Source: Clostridia bacterium (GTDB taxonomy: Bacteria > Bacillota > Clostridia > Christensenellales > Aristaeellaceae). From it: 8,495 nt of DNA. Positions 1-6,754 of this stretch are shown piece after piece (the first letter of the stretch is position 1; every line of letters starts with the position of its first letter). The translations under genes and the position numbers were made by a program. The stretch covers positions 1-8,495 of the forward strand of contig JAFPYA010000130.1 of assembly GCA_017412445.1 (NCBI GenBank), read 5' to 3'. The notes beneath the pieces were generated by a model. The model had not been told where the DNA came from. It did not search any database and saw nothing but the letters and a program-made list of their open reading frames with translations.

Positions 1-170
1 CGCGCGCGCTGCCCGAAAACCTCTCAGAGACCGCGTCCGTGGTCAAAACCGCGCGCCAGGCAGGCGCGATGTCCACCCGCACTATGGTGGAGCTGTTGCA
101 CCGCGCGGACGACTGGGACGATGGCATGATAGCAAAGGAGGCCGAGGAGGCGAGGCGCGAAAACGCCTGA
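1..170 (+). CDS. Phage portal protein, C-terminal end (partial)
   Basis: The reading frame is open from base 3 to the TGA at 168-170 and gives about 55 residues, the C-terminal tail of a gene that starts before the window. The tail reads LPENLSETASVV, then a segment with MSTRTMVELL, and ends in a charged helix (AKEAEEARREN). SPP1 gp6-type portal proteins typically end this way: a short motif about choosing when or whether to act on later steps is absent, but a leucine-rich helix is followed by an acidic, lysine/arginine-rich helix. Position supports the call, since a scaffold-like gene and the coat gene follow directly, as is usual for portal genes. The portal is the dodecameric ring at one capsid vertex through which DNA is packaged and ejected. 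Only the tail is visible, so the family assignment is an inference from composition and gene order. Confidence 0.66.
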   Translation, partial: RALPENLSETASVVKTARQAGAMSTRTMVELLHRADDWDDGMIAKEAEEARRENA

Positions 171-183
171 GACCAATAAATAT

Positions 184-190
184 AAAGGAG
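184..190 (+). promoter_or_regulatory. Ribosome binding site of the scaffold gene
   Basis: AAAGGAG lies nine bases before the ATG at 200, in a short AT-rich gap after the portal stop. It fixes the start of the scaffold-like gene. Confidence 0.75.
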
Positions 191-199
191 AAAAAGCAT

Positions 200-547
200 A
201 TGGAAGACACAAATGCAAGCGCCGTCGCGGGCGCGGAGAATGAAACGGAAAACGCGCTCAGGGCGCGCGAAAGGGAGCTGGACCTAAGGGAGCTTAAGCT
301 CGTTGCAAGGGAGGAGATGGCAAAAAGAAATTTTTTGGAGGACTGCTCGGAGCTTGTGGATTACACGAGCCGCGAAAGCTGCCTGAAAAGCATAGACAGG
401 CTCGACAGGCTTATTCAGAGCGAGGCCGCAAGGCGCGTGGAAAATGCGCTTGCGTCAAGGGGCGCGCTGCCCTCGGGCGCGGCGAAAATCGACCCGGACA
501 GCCTCAGCGACAGGGAATACTACATGATGACCGTCAAACGGCGCTGA
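200..547 (+). CDS. Probable capsid scaffolding protein, DUF4355-like
   Basis: A 115-residue, highly charged protein with no membrane segment. Residues about 18-45 (ARERELDLRELKLVAREEMA) should form a long helix or coiled coil. Residues about 46-90 carry a DUF4355-like pattern: a short FLEDCSELVDYTSRESCLKSI stretch resembling the 'D-x-x-x-Y-x-x-x-E-x-x-x-x-x-I' region of that family, then an amphipathic helix. The C-terminus (about 95-115) is basic, ending KRR. Scaffolding proteins are helical, sit inside the procapsid, bind coat protein through a basic C-terminal part and leave before or during packaging. The place between portal and coat fits this role exactly. At 115 residues it is short for a scaffold, and no protease gene is seen. 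The start at 200 is set by AAAGGAG at 184-190. The family name rests on remembered pattern, not a search. Confidence 0.7.
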   Translation: MEDTNASAVAGAENETENALRARERELDLRELKLVAREEMAKRNFLEDCSELVDYTSRESCLKSIDRLDRLIQSEAARRVENALASRGALPSGAAKIDPDSLSDREYYMMTVKRR

Positions 548-554
548 ACAATAT

Positions 555-563
555 AAAGGAGGA
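555..563 (+). promoter_or_regulatory. Strong ribosome binding site of the major capsid gene
   Basis: AAAGGAGGA, an almost full match to the anti-Shine-Dalgarno sequence, ends eight bases before the ATG at 572. The 24-base gap is AT-rich, unlike the coding DNA around it. This suits the most abundant virion protein. Confidence 0.8.
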
Positions 564-571
564 ATATATTC

Positions 572-1690
572 ATGGCAAACAACTTCATCACCCTTAAGAC
601 CATAGCCAGAAAGGCGCTGCCCCGCCTGATAGACGAGCTGGTGTTTCCGAACCTGATCTACAGGGACTTTTCCGACAGCTTCAGCGAGCTGGGCGACACG
701 GTGCAGATAAGAAAGCCCGTGATGCTCTCGGCCGAGGAGTTCGACGAAAACAACGGCGTGAACTATCAGGACATAAAGGAAGCGAGCGTGGACGTAAAGC
801 TGGACAAGCTGGCCACCGTGGACGTGGCGGCGGGCGCGATAGAGACCGCCGTGCACATGGGCAGCGAGGAGGCGCTTCAAAGGGACTTTATCGAGCCCGC
901 CGTGACCGCGCTGGCCGAAAAGATAAACTCGGACGGCCTTATGCTCTACAGGGACGTGTTCCAGTGCGTGGGCACTGCGGGGCAGACCGTGAGCACGCTT
1001 AACGACCTCTCGAGCGTGCGCAGGCACATGAACGAGATGCGCATACCCTTTTCCCACCGCGTGGCGCTGCTGGACAGCGAGGCGGACGCGGCGCTTCTGC
1101 CCGCGCTGGTGAACGCCGAAAAGAGCGGCGACAATCAGGCGCTGAGACAGGGCTCCATAGGCCGCGTGTTCAACATGGACTTCTATATGTCTCAGGCGGT
1201 CAAAAAGCACGTTAGCGGCATAAGCGCCTCAAACGGCTTAAAGCTCGCCACCGCCTCGGGCGCGGGCGACGAGACGCTTTCATTAAGCGGCACCACGCTT
1301 ACGGGCAAATTCGTAAAGGGCGACGTGCTGGTGATAGGCGGCGACTTCTACACCGTGACTCAGGACAGCGCCGCGGCCTCTTCCAACGCCATAAGCGGCG
1401 TAAAAATCTATCCCGCCGCGAAGGCATACGCCCAGAACACTGCAGTTACGCTTATAGGCAGCCACACGGCGAACCTCGCCTTTGACCCCATGGCGTTCGC
1501 CTTCGTTACCCGCCCGCTCATAAACCCCGATGGGCAGGGCGTCGAGAGCTACGTGACCGACTATAACGGCATATCGCTCAGGGTCACCAAGGGCTACGAT
1601 CAGAAGTACAAAAAGAGCACCTACTCAATGGACGTGCTCTACGGCTACAAGACCGTGTACCCCGAGCTGGCGCTGAGGGTGCTGGGCTGA
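572..1690 (+). CDS. Major capsid protein, P22 coat-like (HK97 fold)
   Basis: A 372-residue protein that should form the icosahedral shell. The N-terminus (ITLKTIARKALPRLIDELVF, then NLIYRDFSDSF and GDTVQIRKPVML) matches the opening of P22 gp5-type coat proteins found in many Clostridia phages: a helix, 'NLIxRDF', then 'GDTVxIRKP'. The E-loop and spine helix follow (about 45-125). Residues about 213-297 are a Gly/Ser/Thr-rich beta stretch (GDVLVIGGDFYTVTQ) that probably forms an inserted I-domain, as in P22. The chain returns to the core with HTANLAFDPMAFAFVTRPL and ends in YGYKTVYPELALRVLG, which is also typical. There is no sign of a cleavable N-terminal scaffold arm. The start has a strong Shine-Dalgarno site. 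The stop TGA shares its A with the next ATG, so the next gene is probably translationally coupled. Confidence 0.9.
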   Translation: MANNFITLKTIARKALPRLIDELVFPNLIYRDFSDSFSELGDTVQIRKPVMLSAEEFDENNGVNYQDIKEASVDVKLDKLATVDVAAGAIETAVHMGSEEALQRDFIEPAVTALAEKINSDGLMLYRDVFQCVGTAGQTVSTLNDLSSVRRHMNEMRIPFSHRVALLDSEADAALLPALVNAEKSGDNQALRQGSIGRVFNMDFYMSQAVKKHVSGISASNGLKLATASGAGDETLSLSGTTLTGKFVKGDVLVIGGDFYTVTQDSAAASSNAISGVKIYPAAKAYAQNTAVTLIGSHTANLAFDPMAFAFVTRPLINPDGQGVESYVTDYNGISLRVTKGYDQKYKKSTYSMDVLYGYKTVYPELALRVLG

Positions 1691-2172
1691 TGGCAAGGGC
1701 GAAGAAGCGGCGGGGCAGGTACTGGGCGCTGCTTGAGCTTCAGGACGGCGGCGAGAATACACTCTGCCTCGTGCCGGACATAAGGCTTTGGCCGCTGAAG
1801 GGCGCAAAGCACGAACTCACACCGGAGGGCGACCGCTTTACGCCGCCCGAGGGCGGGCTTTATGCCCGCCTCAGGGTGAGGGATTTTGAAAAGTCGCTAA
1901 AGCTCTACCGCCGCATGCTGAAGCTTTACGCGCTCTCAAACGGCGAAGGCGCGGGCGCGTGCGTAAACGCGCTGATAATCGTAAGGGACGACTTTGAGGA
2001 TCTGGGCGACGGCAAAAGCTACGCCGCGGCGAAGTACAGCCTCTGCCCGTTTTTCAGCCCCGGCGGGGACAAGTGGACGCTGGTGCTCAAAAGCCCCTCA
2101 ATCCCCGGCAGGGTGTACGAAAGCGACATATACGGCGCCGAAAGCATAGACGAGTGCTTCGAGGAGGACTGA
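1690..2172 (+). CDS. Phage protein of unknown function (160 aa), head-tail region
   Basis: The gene starts at an ATG that overlaps the coat stop (TGATG). It has only a weak GAGGG Shine-Dalgarno match near 1675-1679, so it probably depends on coupling to the coat gene. The protein is soluble. It opens with a very basic stretch (ARAKKRRGR), followed by beta-like segments (WALLELQDGG, NTLCLVPDIRLWPL), a central helix-rich part with FEKSLKLYRRMLKLYAL, and an acidic end (SIDECFEED). I do not recognise a family. By place, just after the coat protein, it could be a head-tail connector, a head decoration protein or a small tail protein. The strongly basic N-terminus and acidic C-terminus could bind nucleic acid or other virion proteins, but that is a guess. 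The reading frame is intact and uses the same codons as its neighbours. Confidence 0.8.
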   Translation: MARAKKRRGRYWALLELQDGGENTLCLVPDIRLWPLKGAKHELTPEGDRFTPPEGGLYARLRVRDFEKSLKLYRRMLKLYALSNGEGAGACVNALIIVRDDFEDLGDGKSYAAAKYSLCPFFSPGGDKWTLVLKSPSIPGRVYESDIYGAESIDECFEED

Positions 2173-2173
2173 A

Positions 2174-2347
2174 ATGGACGAAAACATCGAGCTTACGAGC
2201 GCGCTCAGGGAGGAAATAATCAAAATCGCGCGCGAGGCCGCAAGGGAATACATCGAGGACGGCCTTTCTGCCGACATAGGCAGCCTCGCGGCGGAGGGCA
2301 TAAACCGCCGCCGCAGGGCGCAGGGCAAGCCCGATCTGGATTTGTGA
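2174..2347 (+). CDS. Small helical phage protein (57 aa), unknown function
   Basis: An ATG at 2174 follows the previous stop by one base. GAGGAGG at 2161-2167, which lies inside the end of the upstream gene, is a strong Shine-Dalgarno site six bases before it. The 57-residue product (MDENIELTSALREEII at the start, GKPDLDL at the end) looks almost entirely helical. It has an amphipathic first half (residues about 5-30), a short linker with Gly-Leu-Ser, and a basic run of four arginines (45-48). There is no membrane segment. Its spacing, ribosome binding site and frame make it a real gene although it is very short. The family is not recognised. Small helical proteins here in phage genomes are often tail-assembly chaperones or connector parts, but nothing in the sequence proves this. 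Confidence 0.72.
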   Translation: MDENIELTSALREEIIKIAREAAREYIEDGLSADIGSLAAEGINRRRRAQGKPDLDL

Positions 2348-2352
2348 GGTGA
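2346..2352 (+). promoter_or_regulatory. Ribosome binding site that supports a GTG start
   Basis: GAGGTGA overlaps the stop codon of the 57-residue gene and ends six bases before the GTG at 2359. No in-frame ATG lies near by, so this site decides the start of the next gene. Confidence 0.7.
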
Positions 2353-2358
2353 AATAAA

Positions 2359-2697
2359 GTGAAAATAGGCAGGCTCGGGGAGGAGGCGCTCAACGTGCCC
2401 GCGCCCGGGGATTACTATCTCAGGTTTGAAAGGGACGAGGGCCAGCGGGCGGCGTCAGGCAGGCTCATAAAGCCCGCCGACCGCTCTTTCAAGCGCAGGC
2501 TGAGCATGAAGTGGCACATGATAGACCAAAGCGACATGGCGAGGATACTCAGCGCGGCGCGGGACGAATTTTACGTGGAGCTGGACGACCCCCTTACCGA
2601 CGAAAGCGAGAGGATATACTTTTATCTCTTTCGCGCCGAAATGGGCAACGTAGGCAAAAGCAAGGGCTTTATCACGCTGAGTGCCACCGAAAACTGA
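2359..2697 (+). CDS. DUF6711-like phage protein (probable tail component)
   Basis: A 112-residue protein that starts with GTG, supported by GAGGTGA just upstream. From memory it matches the DUF6711 pattern of Gram-positive phage proteins. There is a beta strand with a short acidic turn at about 17-30. A basic 'RxFKRRLSMKWHMI' strand lies at about 43-56, and the aromatic-tipped helix QSDMARILSAARDEF at about 57-71. Then comes a 'V-x-x-x-D-P-L-T-D-E' turn at about 73-82, and a closing beta segment (FITLSATEN). In related phages this gene sits among the tail genes close to the tape-measure gene. Its function is unknown; a small beta-rich tail-tube-associated or tail-completion role is plausible. 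Here it lies directly before the tail-tip gene, with its stop inside that gene's Shine-Dalgarno site. Confidence 0.68.
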   Translation: MKIGRLGEEALNVPAPGDYYLRFERDEGQRAASGRLIKPADRSFKRRLSMKWHMIDQSDMARILSAARDEFYVELDDPLTDESERIYFYLFRAEMGNVGKSKGFITLSATEN

Positions 2698-2706
2698 GGA
2701 GGACAA

Positions 2707-4845
2707 ATGATTTACATAAGCGCTGAAATCTACCCGGGCGCGGGCGGGGAGCTTATCGGGCTCGCCTCGGGCGACATAGTCTCCTACAGGATAAGGGACG
2801 CATTGTGCACAAGCGGACTGCCGCTGGGCGCCGCATCCTCAAAGCGCTTCGAGCTTACGGTAAACAAAGGCGCATTGGGCGACAAAACGGCGCCGGCCGG
2901 CTGCCGCGTGCGCGTGCGCGTAAGGGAGGACGGGGGCGAATGGCGGGACGCGGGCGTGTGGTACGTGGAGGGCGTGAAGTCGGACGACGGCAGCCCGACT
3001 GCCCGAATATACGGCAGCGACGCGCTCTCGGGGCTGTTTGAGGCCTCGTTTACAGACAGCGCGGGCGCTTACCCGAGGACGCTGAGAAATCTTACAGAAA
3101 CCCTGTGCGCCGCGGCGGGCGTAAGCCTTCGCGCGGGAGCGTTTCATAATGAGGCGCTTTTAATGCGTCAGATGCCCCAGTGGCCGGAGGGCGTCACGCT
3201 CAGGCGCGCGCTGTCCTCGGCGGCGTTCGCGGCGGGCGGCTTTGCACGCATGAACTACTCGGGCGAGTGCGAGATTGTGAGCTGCTTTGGCGGGGATGAA
3301 ACCGCGCTCACGCCCGACGACTACACCGCTTTTACCCGCGAGGACGCTGGGACGTTTGCGTTTAACGCCCTTTTGTACCGCTTCGAGGGCGAAAAGGAGT
3401 ACGCGCGCTACGCAAACGAGGTGTCGCTCACAGACAGCGCGCTAAATTCCTTAAGGGCGGAGTGCAACCCTCTGGCCTCTTCCGCGCTGATAAGGGACGT
3501 GGCGACATACCTTTGCGGCGCGTCCTCAGAGGGCGGCAGCGTGTCGTGGCGGGGCGGCGCTATCCTGCAGGCGGGGGACAGGCTGAGTATAACGGACAGC
3601 GAAAACACGGCGCACAGCCTGCTGATTACGGAAAACAGCGTAACTATCGATTCGGGCGGCATAAGCCTGCTTTCGCGCGCCGATATGCCCTCCCAGACGG
3701 GCAAGGTGAGCGCGGCGCAAAAGGTGTTCAATTCCGACGGCAGCCTGTCCTTCGACGCGATAGGCGAGGTGACAAAGCGCGTGATGGCGCTTCACTCGGC
3801 CTATATATCCCAGCTCACGGCGGGCGACATAAGCGCAAACGGCCTGCTCGCCAAGCTCATAGAGGCCGTGCGGGTGAAGGCGGCCTCGATAAGCGCTTCG
3901 GAGGTGACGACCGACAGCTTAACCGCCGCCGCGGCGGAGCTTGTAAGCGCGAGCGTAAGGAAGCTCGAGGCGGGCACTATAGCGACCGACGCGTTTGTGA
4001 CCGCGCTGATAGACGCGTTTTCGATAAAGGCCGGTCAGCTCACGGCGGGCAGCATTTCAACAGACCGCCTTGCCGCGGCGCTGGCGCGCTTTCAGGTGAT
4101 CGCGGCGGGAAGCGCCGAGTTTGACAGAGCCACGGTCAACCACATGATTTCAAGCGCGCTGAACGTTTCATACGGCGTGGGCGGAGAGGTGTTTATAGAG
4201 AACCTCGCCGCGGACTACGCCTCCATAGTGAATGCGAGCGTGGGCAGGCTGTGCGTGAAGGCCGCGGACGGCGAATATTATGAACTGAACGTGCAAAACG
4301 GCGCGGTGGTGCCCACAAGGGTGAGCCTCAGCGCAAATGAGATAGCAGACGGCGTGAGCCTGAGCGGAAGGCCCATAATAGACACGGAGCTTGCGGTGTC
4401 GGAGCTTTCCGCCTCGGGCGTAAAGGCCGCGAGGGCGCTCATAAACAGGCTCGACGCCGCGCGCATAGACGCGGGCACGCTGTTTGCCACGCGGGCGTTC
4501 ATAGACAGTCTGAACGCGAGGGACATCACCTCAAACACCTACCTGCGCCTGGCGCTTACAGACATAGACGAAAGGCTTACCTACATGGGCGAGGGCGCGG
4601 ACGAGGCGGCGGTGTATACGGACGCGCTCAGGCGCTTTCTGACCGTGGACGAGGACGGCCTGAAGCAGGGCAGGCAGGGCAGCGTGTATTCCACGCTCGT
4701 AAACGAGAGCGGCTTTCATATTTTGAGGCGCGGCAGCGTAAAGGACATAGGCACGTTTGACTTAAACGGCCTTACCGCGCAGGGCATAACGCTTGGCGGC
4801 GTCACGGCGAGGCCTACCGCAAGGGGCGGCTGGGTGTGGCAGTAA
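2707..4845 (+). CDS. Phage tail-tip / hub protein with repeat shaft
   Basis: A 712-residue structural protein. Residues about 1-330 resemble the gp27/Tal-type tail hub. Seen there are an opening beta strand, a 'GLPLGAASSKRFELTV' motif, a 'VxVRVREDGGEWRDAGVWYVEGV' sandwich strand, 'IYGSDALSGLF', and a helix with LTETLCAAAGV. The GVTLRRALSSAAFAAGG segment and 'LTPDDYTAFTRED' are also common in hubs. From about 345 it changes to a shaft: 25-residue repeats start at residues 369, 394, 419 and 444, with a weaker fifth at 469, on the pattern [QSK]-[LI]-x-A-[GS]-x-[IV]-x-x-[DN]-x-[LF]. A 20-residue variant recurs at about 566, 586 and 606. Such helix-turn repeats usually form trimeric stalks. The C-terminal part (about 640-712) is beta-like and ends GGWVWQ. 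It would sit at the tail tip, carrying the next protein. The start has AGGAGGA at 2697-2703. No peptidase motif is seen. Confidence 0.82.
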   Translation: MIYISAEIYPGAGGELIGLASGDIVSYRIRDALCTSGLPLGAASSKRFELTVNKGALGDKTAPAGCRVRVRVREDGGEWRDAGVWYVEGVKSDDGSPTARIYGSDALSGLFEASFTDSAGAYPRTLRNLTETLCAAAGVSLRAGAFHNEALLMRQMPQWPEGVTLRRALSSAAFAAGGFARMNYSGECEIVSCFGGDETALTPDDYTAFTREDAGTFAFNALLYRFEGEKEYARYANEVSLTDSALNSLRAECNPLASSALIRDVATYLCGASSEGGSVSWRGGAILQAGDRLSITDSENTAHSLLITENSVTIDSGGISLLSRADMPSQTGKVSAAQKVFNSDGSLSFDAIGEVTKRVMALHSAYISQLTAGDISANGLLAKLIEAVRVKAASISASEVTTDSLTAAAAELVSASVRKLEAGTIATDAFVTALIDAFSIKAGQLTAGSISTDRLAAALARFQVIAAGSAEFDRATVNHMISSALNVSYGVGGEVFIENLAADYASIVNASVGRLCVKAADGEYYELNVQNGAVVPTRVSLSANEIADGVSLSGRPIIDTELAVSELSASGVKAARALINRLDAARIDAGTLFATRAFIDSLNARDITSNTYLRLALTDIDERLTYMGEGADEAAVYTDALRRFLTVDEDGLKQGRQGSVYSTLVNESGFHILRRGSVKDIGTFDLNGLTAQGITLGGVTARPTARGGWVWQ
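3811..4185 (+). repeat. 25-residue tandem repeat in the tail-tip shaft
   Basis: Five 75-base units encode residues 369-393, 394-418, 419-443, 444-468 and a divergent 469-493 of the tail-tip protein. Unit openings are QLTAGDIS, SISASEVT, KLEAGTIA, QLTAGSIS and SAEFDRAT. The nucleotide units are well diverged, so this is an old, protein-level repeat and not a recent expansion. Helix-turn units of this kind are typical of trimeric tail shafts. Confidence 0.8.
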
Positions 4846-4857
4846 GGGAGGAAAGAC

Positions 4858-6738
4858 ATGGCAAATACATTGGTTTCATTTGTGCCTGCGCAGGTGTGCG
4901 CGCAGTCGGCGTACAGCGGCTATCAGAGCGGCTACGGCGAGGTGCGCTACACTCAGCCCGGCGCCGACGGCGGCAGGGCGGTTTTTACGCTGCCTTTGAC
5001 CCTGAAGGGCGCGAGCTTTTCAAAGGCGCACCTGTCTTACTCGGTTTCGGGCGGCGCGGGCACGCGGCACGTGCGCTTCAGCGGCACCTCGACCGAGGCG
5101 ACCGACGCGGAGATATTAAGGCGCTTAAACCGGGGCGACAATGAGATAGAGCTCTACTTTTCCTTCAGGGCCGCGGGCGGCTCCGGCGGCGAGGGCAGCC
5201 ATTCGGTGGCCTGCGTCTGGTCGGATATAGCGCTTGAGATTGAATACATACCATCAGGCGGCGCGGGAGGGACGTTCATTTTTAGCGAAAGCGAAGTCAC
5301 GTGGCACGTAGACAGGCTGAGCCTGAAAAGGGGCGAAAGCGCGCGCTTCGCCTTCAGTATAAGCGGCGCGCTGCCCTCAGCCCTTTTAATGTATGTGGAC
5401 GGCGGCGAGGGCGAAGAGAGCGACATACTTACTGTAAACGCTCCCGGCGAAAGCTGTGAAGCCGTATTCACGCTGAATAACGCCACCTGGCAGGGCAGGC
5501 TGGCGGAGGCGCGGGTAAAGATGCGCCTTGAATTTCAGGACGCGCAGGAAGAGAGCGCGTGGACAAACGCGGGCTTTAAGCTCTGCCAAAGCTACTTAAC
5601 GCCGGTTGTAAGCGCAGTTTTTTCGGACGACAACGGCTTTGATCAGGATTTCGGGGGCTTCGTGCAGGGCAAAAGCGCGCTCAGATGCCTTGTTGCAGCC
5701 GCGCTCGACACTCAGGCGGACGCCGAGACCACCATAATAAGCCGCTCTCTTCTTTTCGGCGCACAGGCGTATACCTCGGGCACGGACGAGTTTGTGCTTG
5801 GCACAAGCGATTTGAGCGGACAGGTGCCGTTCACGGCCACGGTTACCGATTCCCACGGCGAAACGGGCGAGCTTTCGGGCAGCGTGAATATAATCCCTTA
5901 CGCCGCGCCGAGCCTGAGCGAACTTAGCTTTGAAAGGTATTCCGCTATCGTGGACACGGCGGGCAACCCCGTATACGAGCCGGACGACTCAAGCCGCAAT
6001 ATAAGGGTCAGCGCCCTTGGACGCGTGAGCCCTGTAGGCGGGGTGAACGCGTGGACGCTTACGGTAAAGAGCGAGGGCGGCAGCAGCGAGTATACGGACG
6101 CGCTCGCGGGCGGCGCGGACGGCGAAGGCATTCTTCTGAGCAATGACAGAACGGTCTTTACCCGCGAGCTTGCCGAGACGGAGGACTGGCTGTTCACGGT
6201 CACGCTTGCGGATATGTTCGAAAGCGCGGTGTACCGCTTTGTTTTGCCCGCGTCCTCGGCCATACTCGACGTGGAGAAGGGCGGCGTGGCGGTGGGCATG
6301 CGCTCAAAAGGCAGCGCGGCACTGCCCCTGTTTGAGGTCAGCTATCCCGCGGTGTTTTACGGCGAGGTCTCGCTGCCCGGCATGGATACGGGCTGGCAAA
6401 GCGCTAATCTTACGAACTGCGCCGAGTACGACGCGGACAGGGCGGTAAAATACAGGCGCGTGGGCGAGATGGCGTTTTTGAGGGGCGGCGTCAGGCTGTC
6501 GGGCGCTTTGTCGAGCGCCGCGCCGGGCTCAAGCGTGGGCGAGGTGACGCTTATGACGCTGCCAAACGGCTTTCGCCCCACCTACCCGAACGAGTTTGCC
6601 GTGGTGCCGGAAAGGAGCAACTGCTATATGCACATAAAAATCGACACGGACGGCACGCTTAAACTGTACAACCGCTCGGGCTACTCGGTGGGCACAAACA
6701 CGCTGATAGCCCTGAATTTCTGTTATCTCAGAAGCTGA
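4858..6738 (+). CDS. DUF859-like distal tail / receptor-binding protein
   Basis: A 626-residue, beta-rich protein with no membrane segment. Residues about 1-135 form a jelly-roll-like start (FTLPLTLKGASFSKAHLSYS, then VWSDIALEIEYIPSGGAG). Residues about 135-245 look Ig-like or FN3-like. Residues about 248-500 match the DUF859 pattern known from Gram-positive phage structural proteins: 'PVVSAVFSDDNGFDQDFGGF', 'VQGKSAL', 'FTATVTDSHGETGELSGSV', then 'YAAPSLSELSFERYSA' and 'VAVGMRSKGS' leading to an FEVSYPAVFYGEV strand. The C-terminal part, about 511-626, is a globular tail-fibre tip with KYRRVGEMAFLRGGV, LPNGFRP and a last LNFCYLRS strand; this likely binds the host surface. The gene follows the tail-tip gene by 12 bases with AAGGGAGGA before its ATG, so the two are probably made together. 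No enzyme motif is visible. Receptor binding is inferred from place and domain type. Confidence 0.8.
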   Translation: MANTLVSFVPAQVCAQSAYSGYQSGYGEVRYTQPGADGGRAVFTLPLTLKGASFSKAHLSYSVSGGAGTRHVRFSGTSTEATDAEILRRLNRGDNEIELYFSFRAAGGSGGEGSHSVACVWSDIALEIEYIPSGGAGGTFIFSESEVTWHVDRLSLKRGESARFAFSISGALPSALLMYVDGGEGEESDILTVNAPGESCEAVFTLNNATWQGRLAEARVKMRLEFQDAQEESAWTNAGFKLCQSYLTPVVSAVFSDDNGFDQDFGGFVQGKSALRCLVAAALDTQADAETTIISRSLLFGAQAYTSGTDEFVLGTSDLSGQVPFTATVTDSHGETGELSGSVNIIPYAAPSLSELSFERYSAIVDTAGNPVYEPDDSSRNIRVSALGRVSPVGGVNAWTLTVKSEGGSSEYTDALAGGADGEGILLSNDRTVFTRELAETEDWLFTVTLADMFESAVYRFVLPASSAILDVEKGGVAVGMRSKGSAALPLFEVSYPAVFYGEVSLPGMDTGWQSANLTNCAEYDADRAVKYRRVGEMAFLRGGVRLSGALSSAAPGSSVGEVTLMTLPNGFRPTYPNEFAVVPERSNCYMHIKIDTDGTLKLYNRSGYSVGTNTLIALNFCYLRS

Positions 6739-6754
6739 CGAAGGGAGGAAAAAT

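Noticed and set aside
455..1210. A long open frame on the minus strand, 251 codons
   Set aside because: It is antisense to the coat gene, has His/Val/Arg-rich composition typical of GC-rich shadow frames and no ribosome binding site.
3462..4124. A 220-codon + strand frame inside the tail-tip gene
   Set aside because: It is Arg/Gly-rich, out of frame with a well-supported gene, and has no start signal.
6388..6738. Diversity-generating retroelement target in the tail-fibre tip
   Set aside because: No reverse transcriptase and no second, template-like copy of the 3' end is present in the window.
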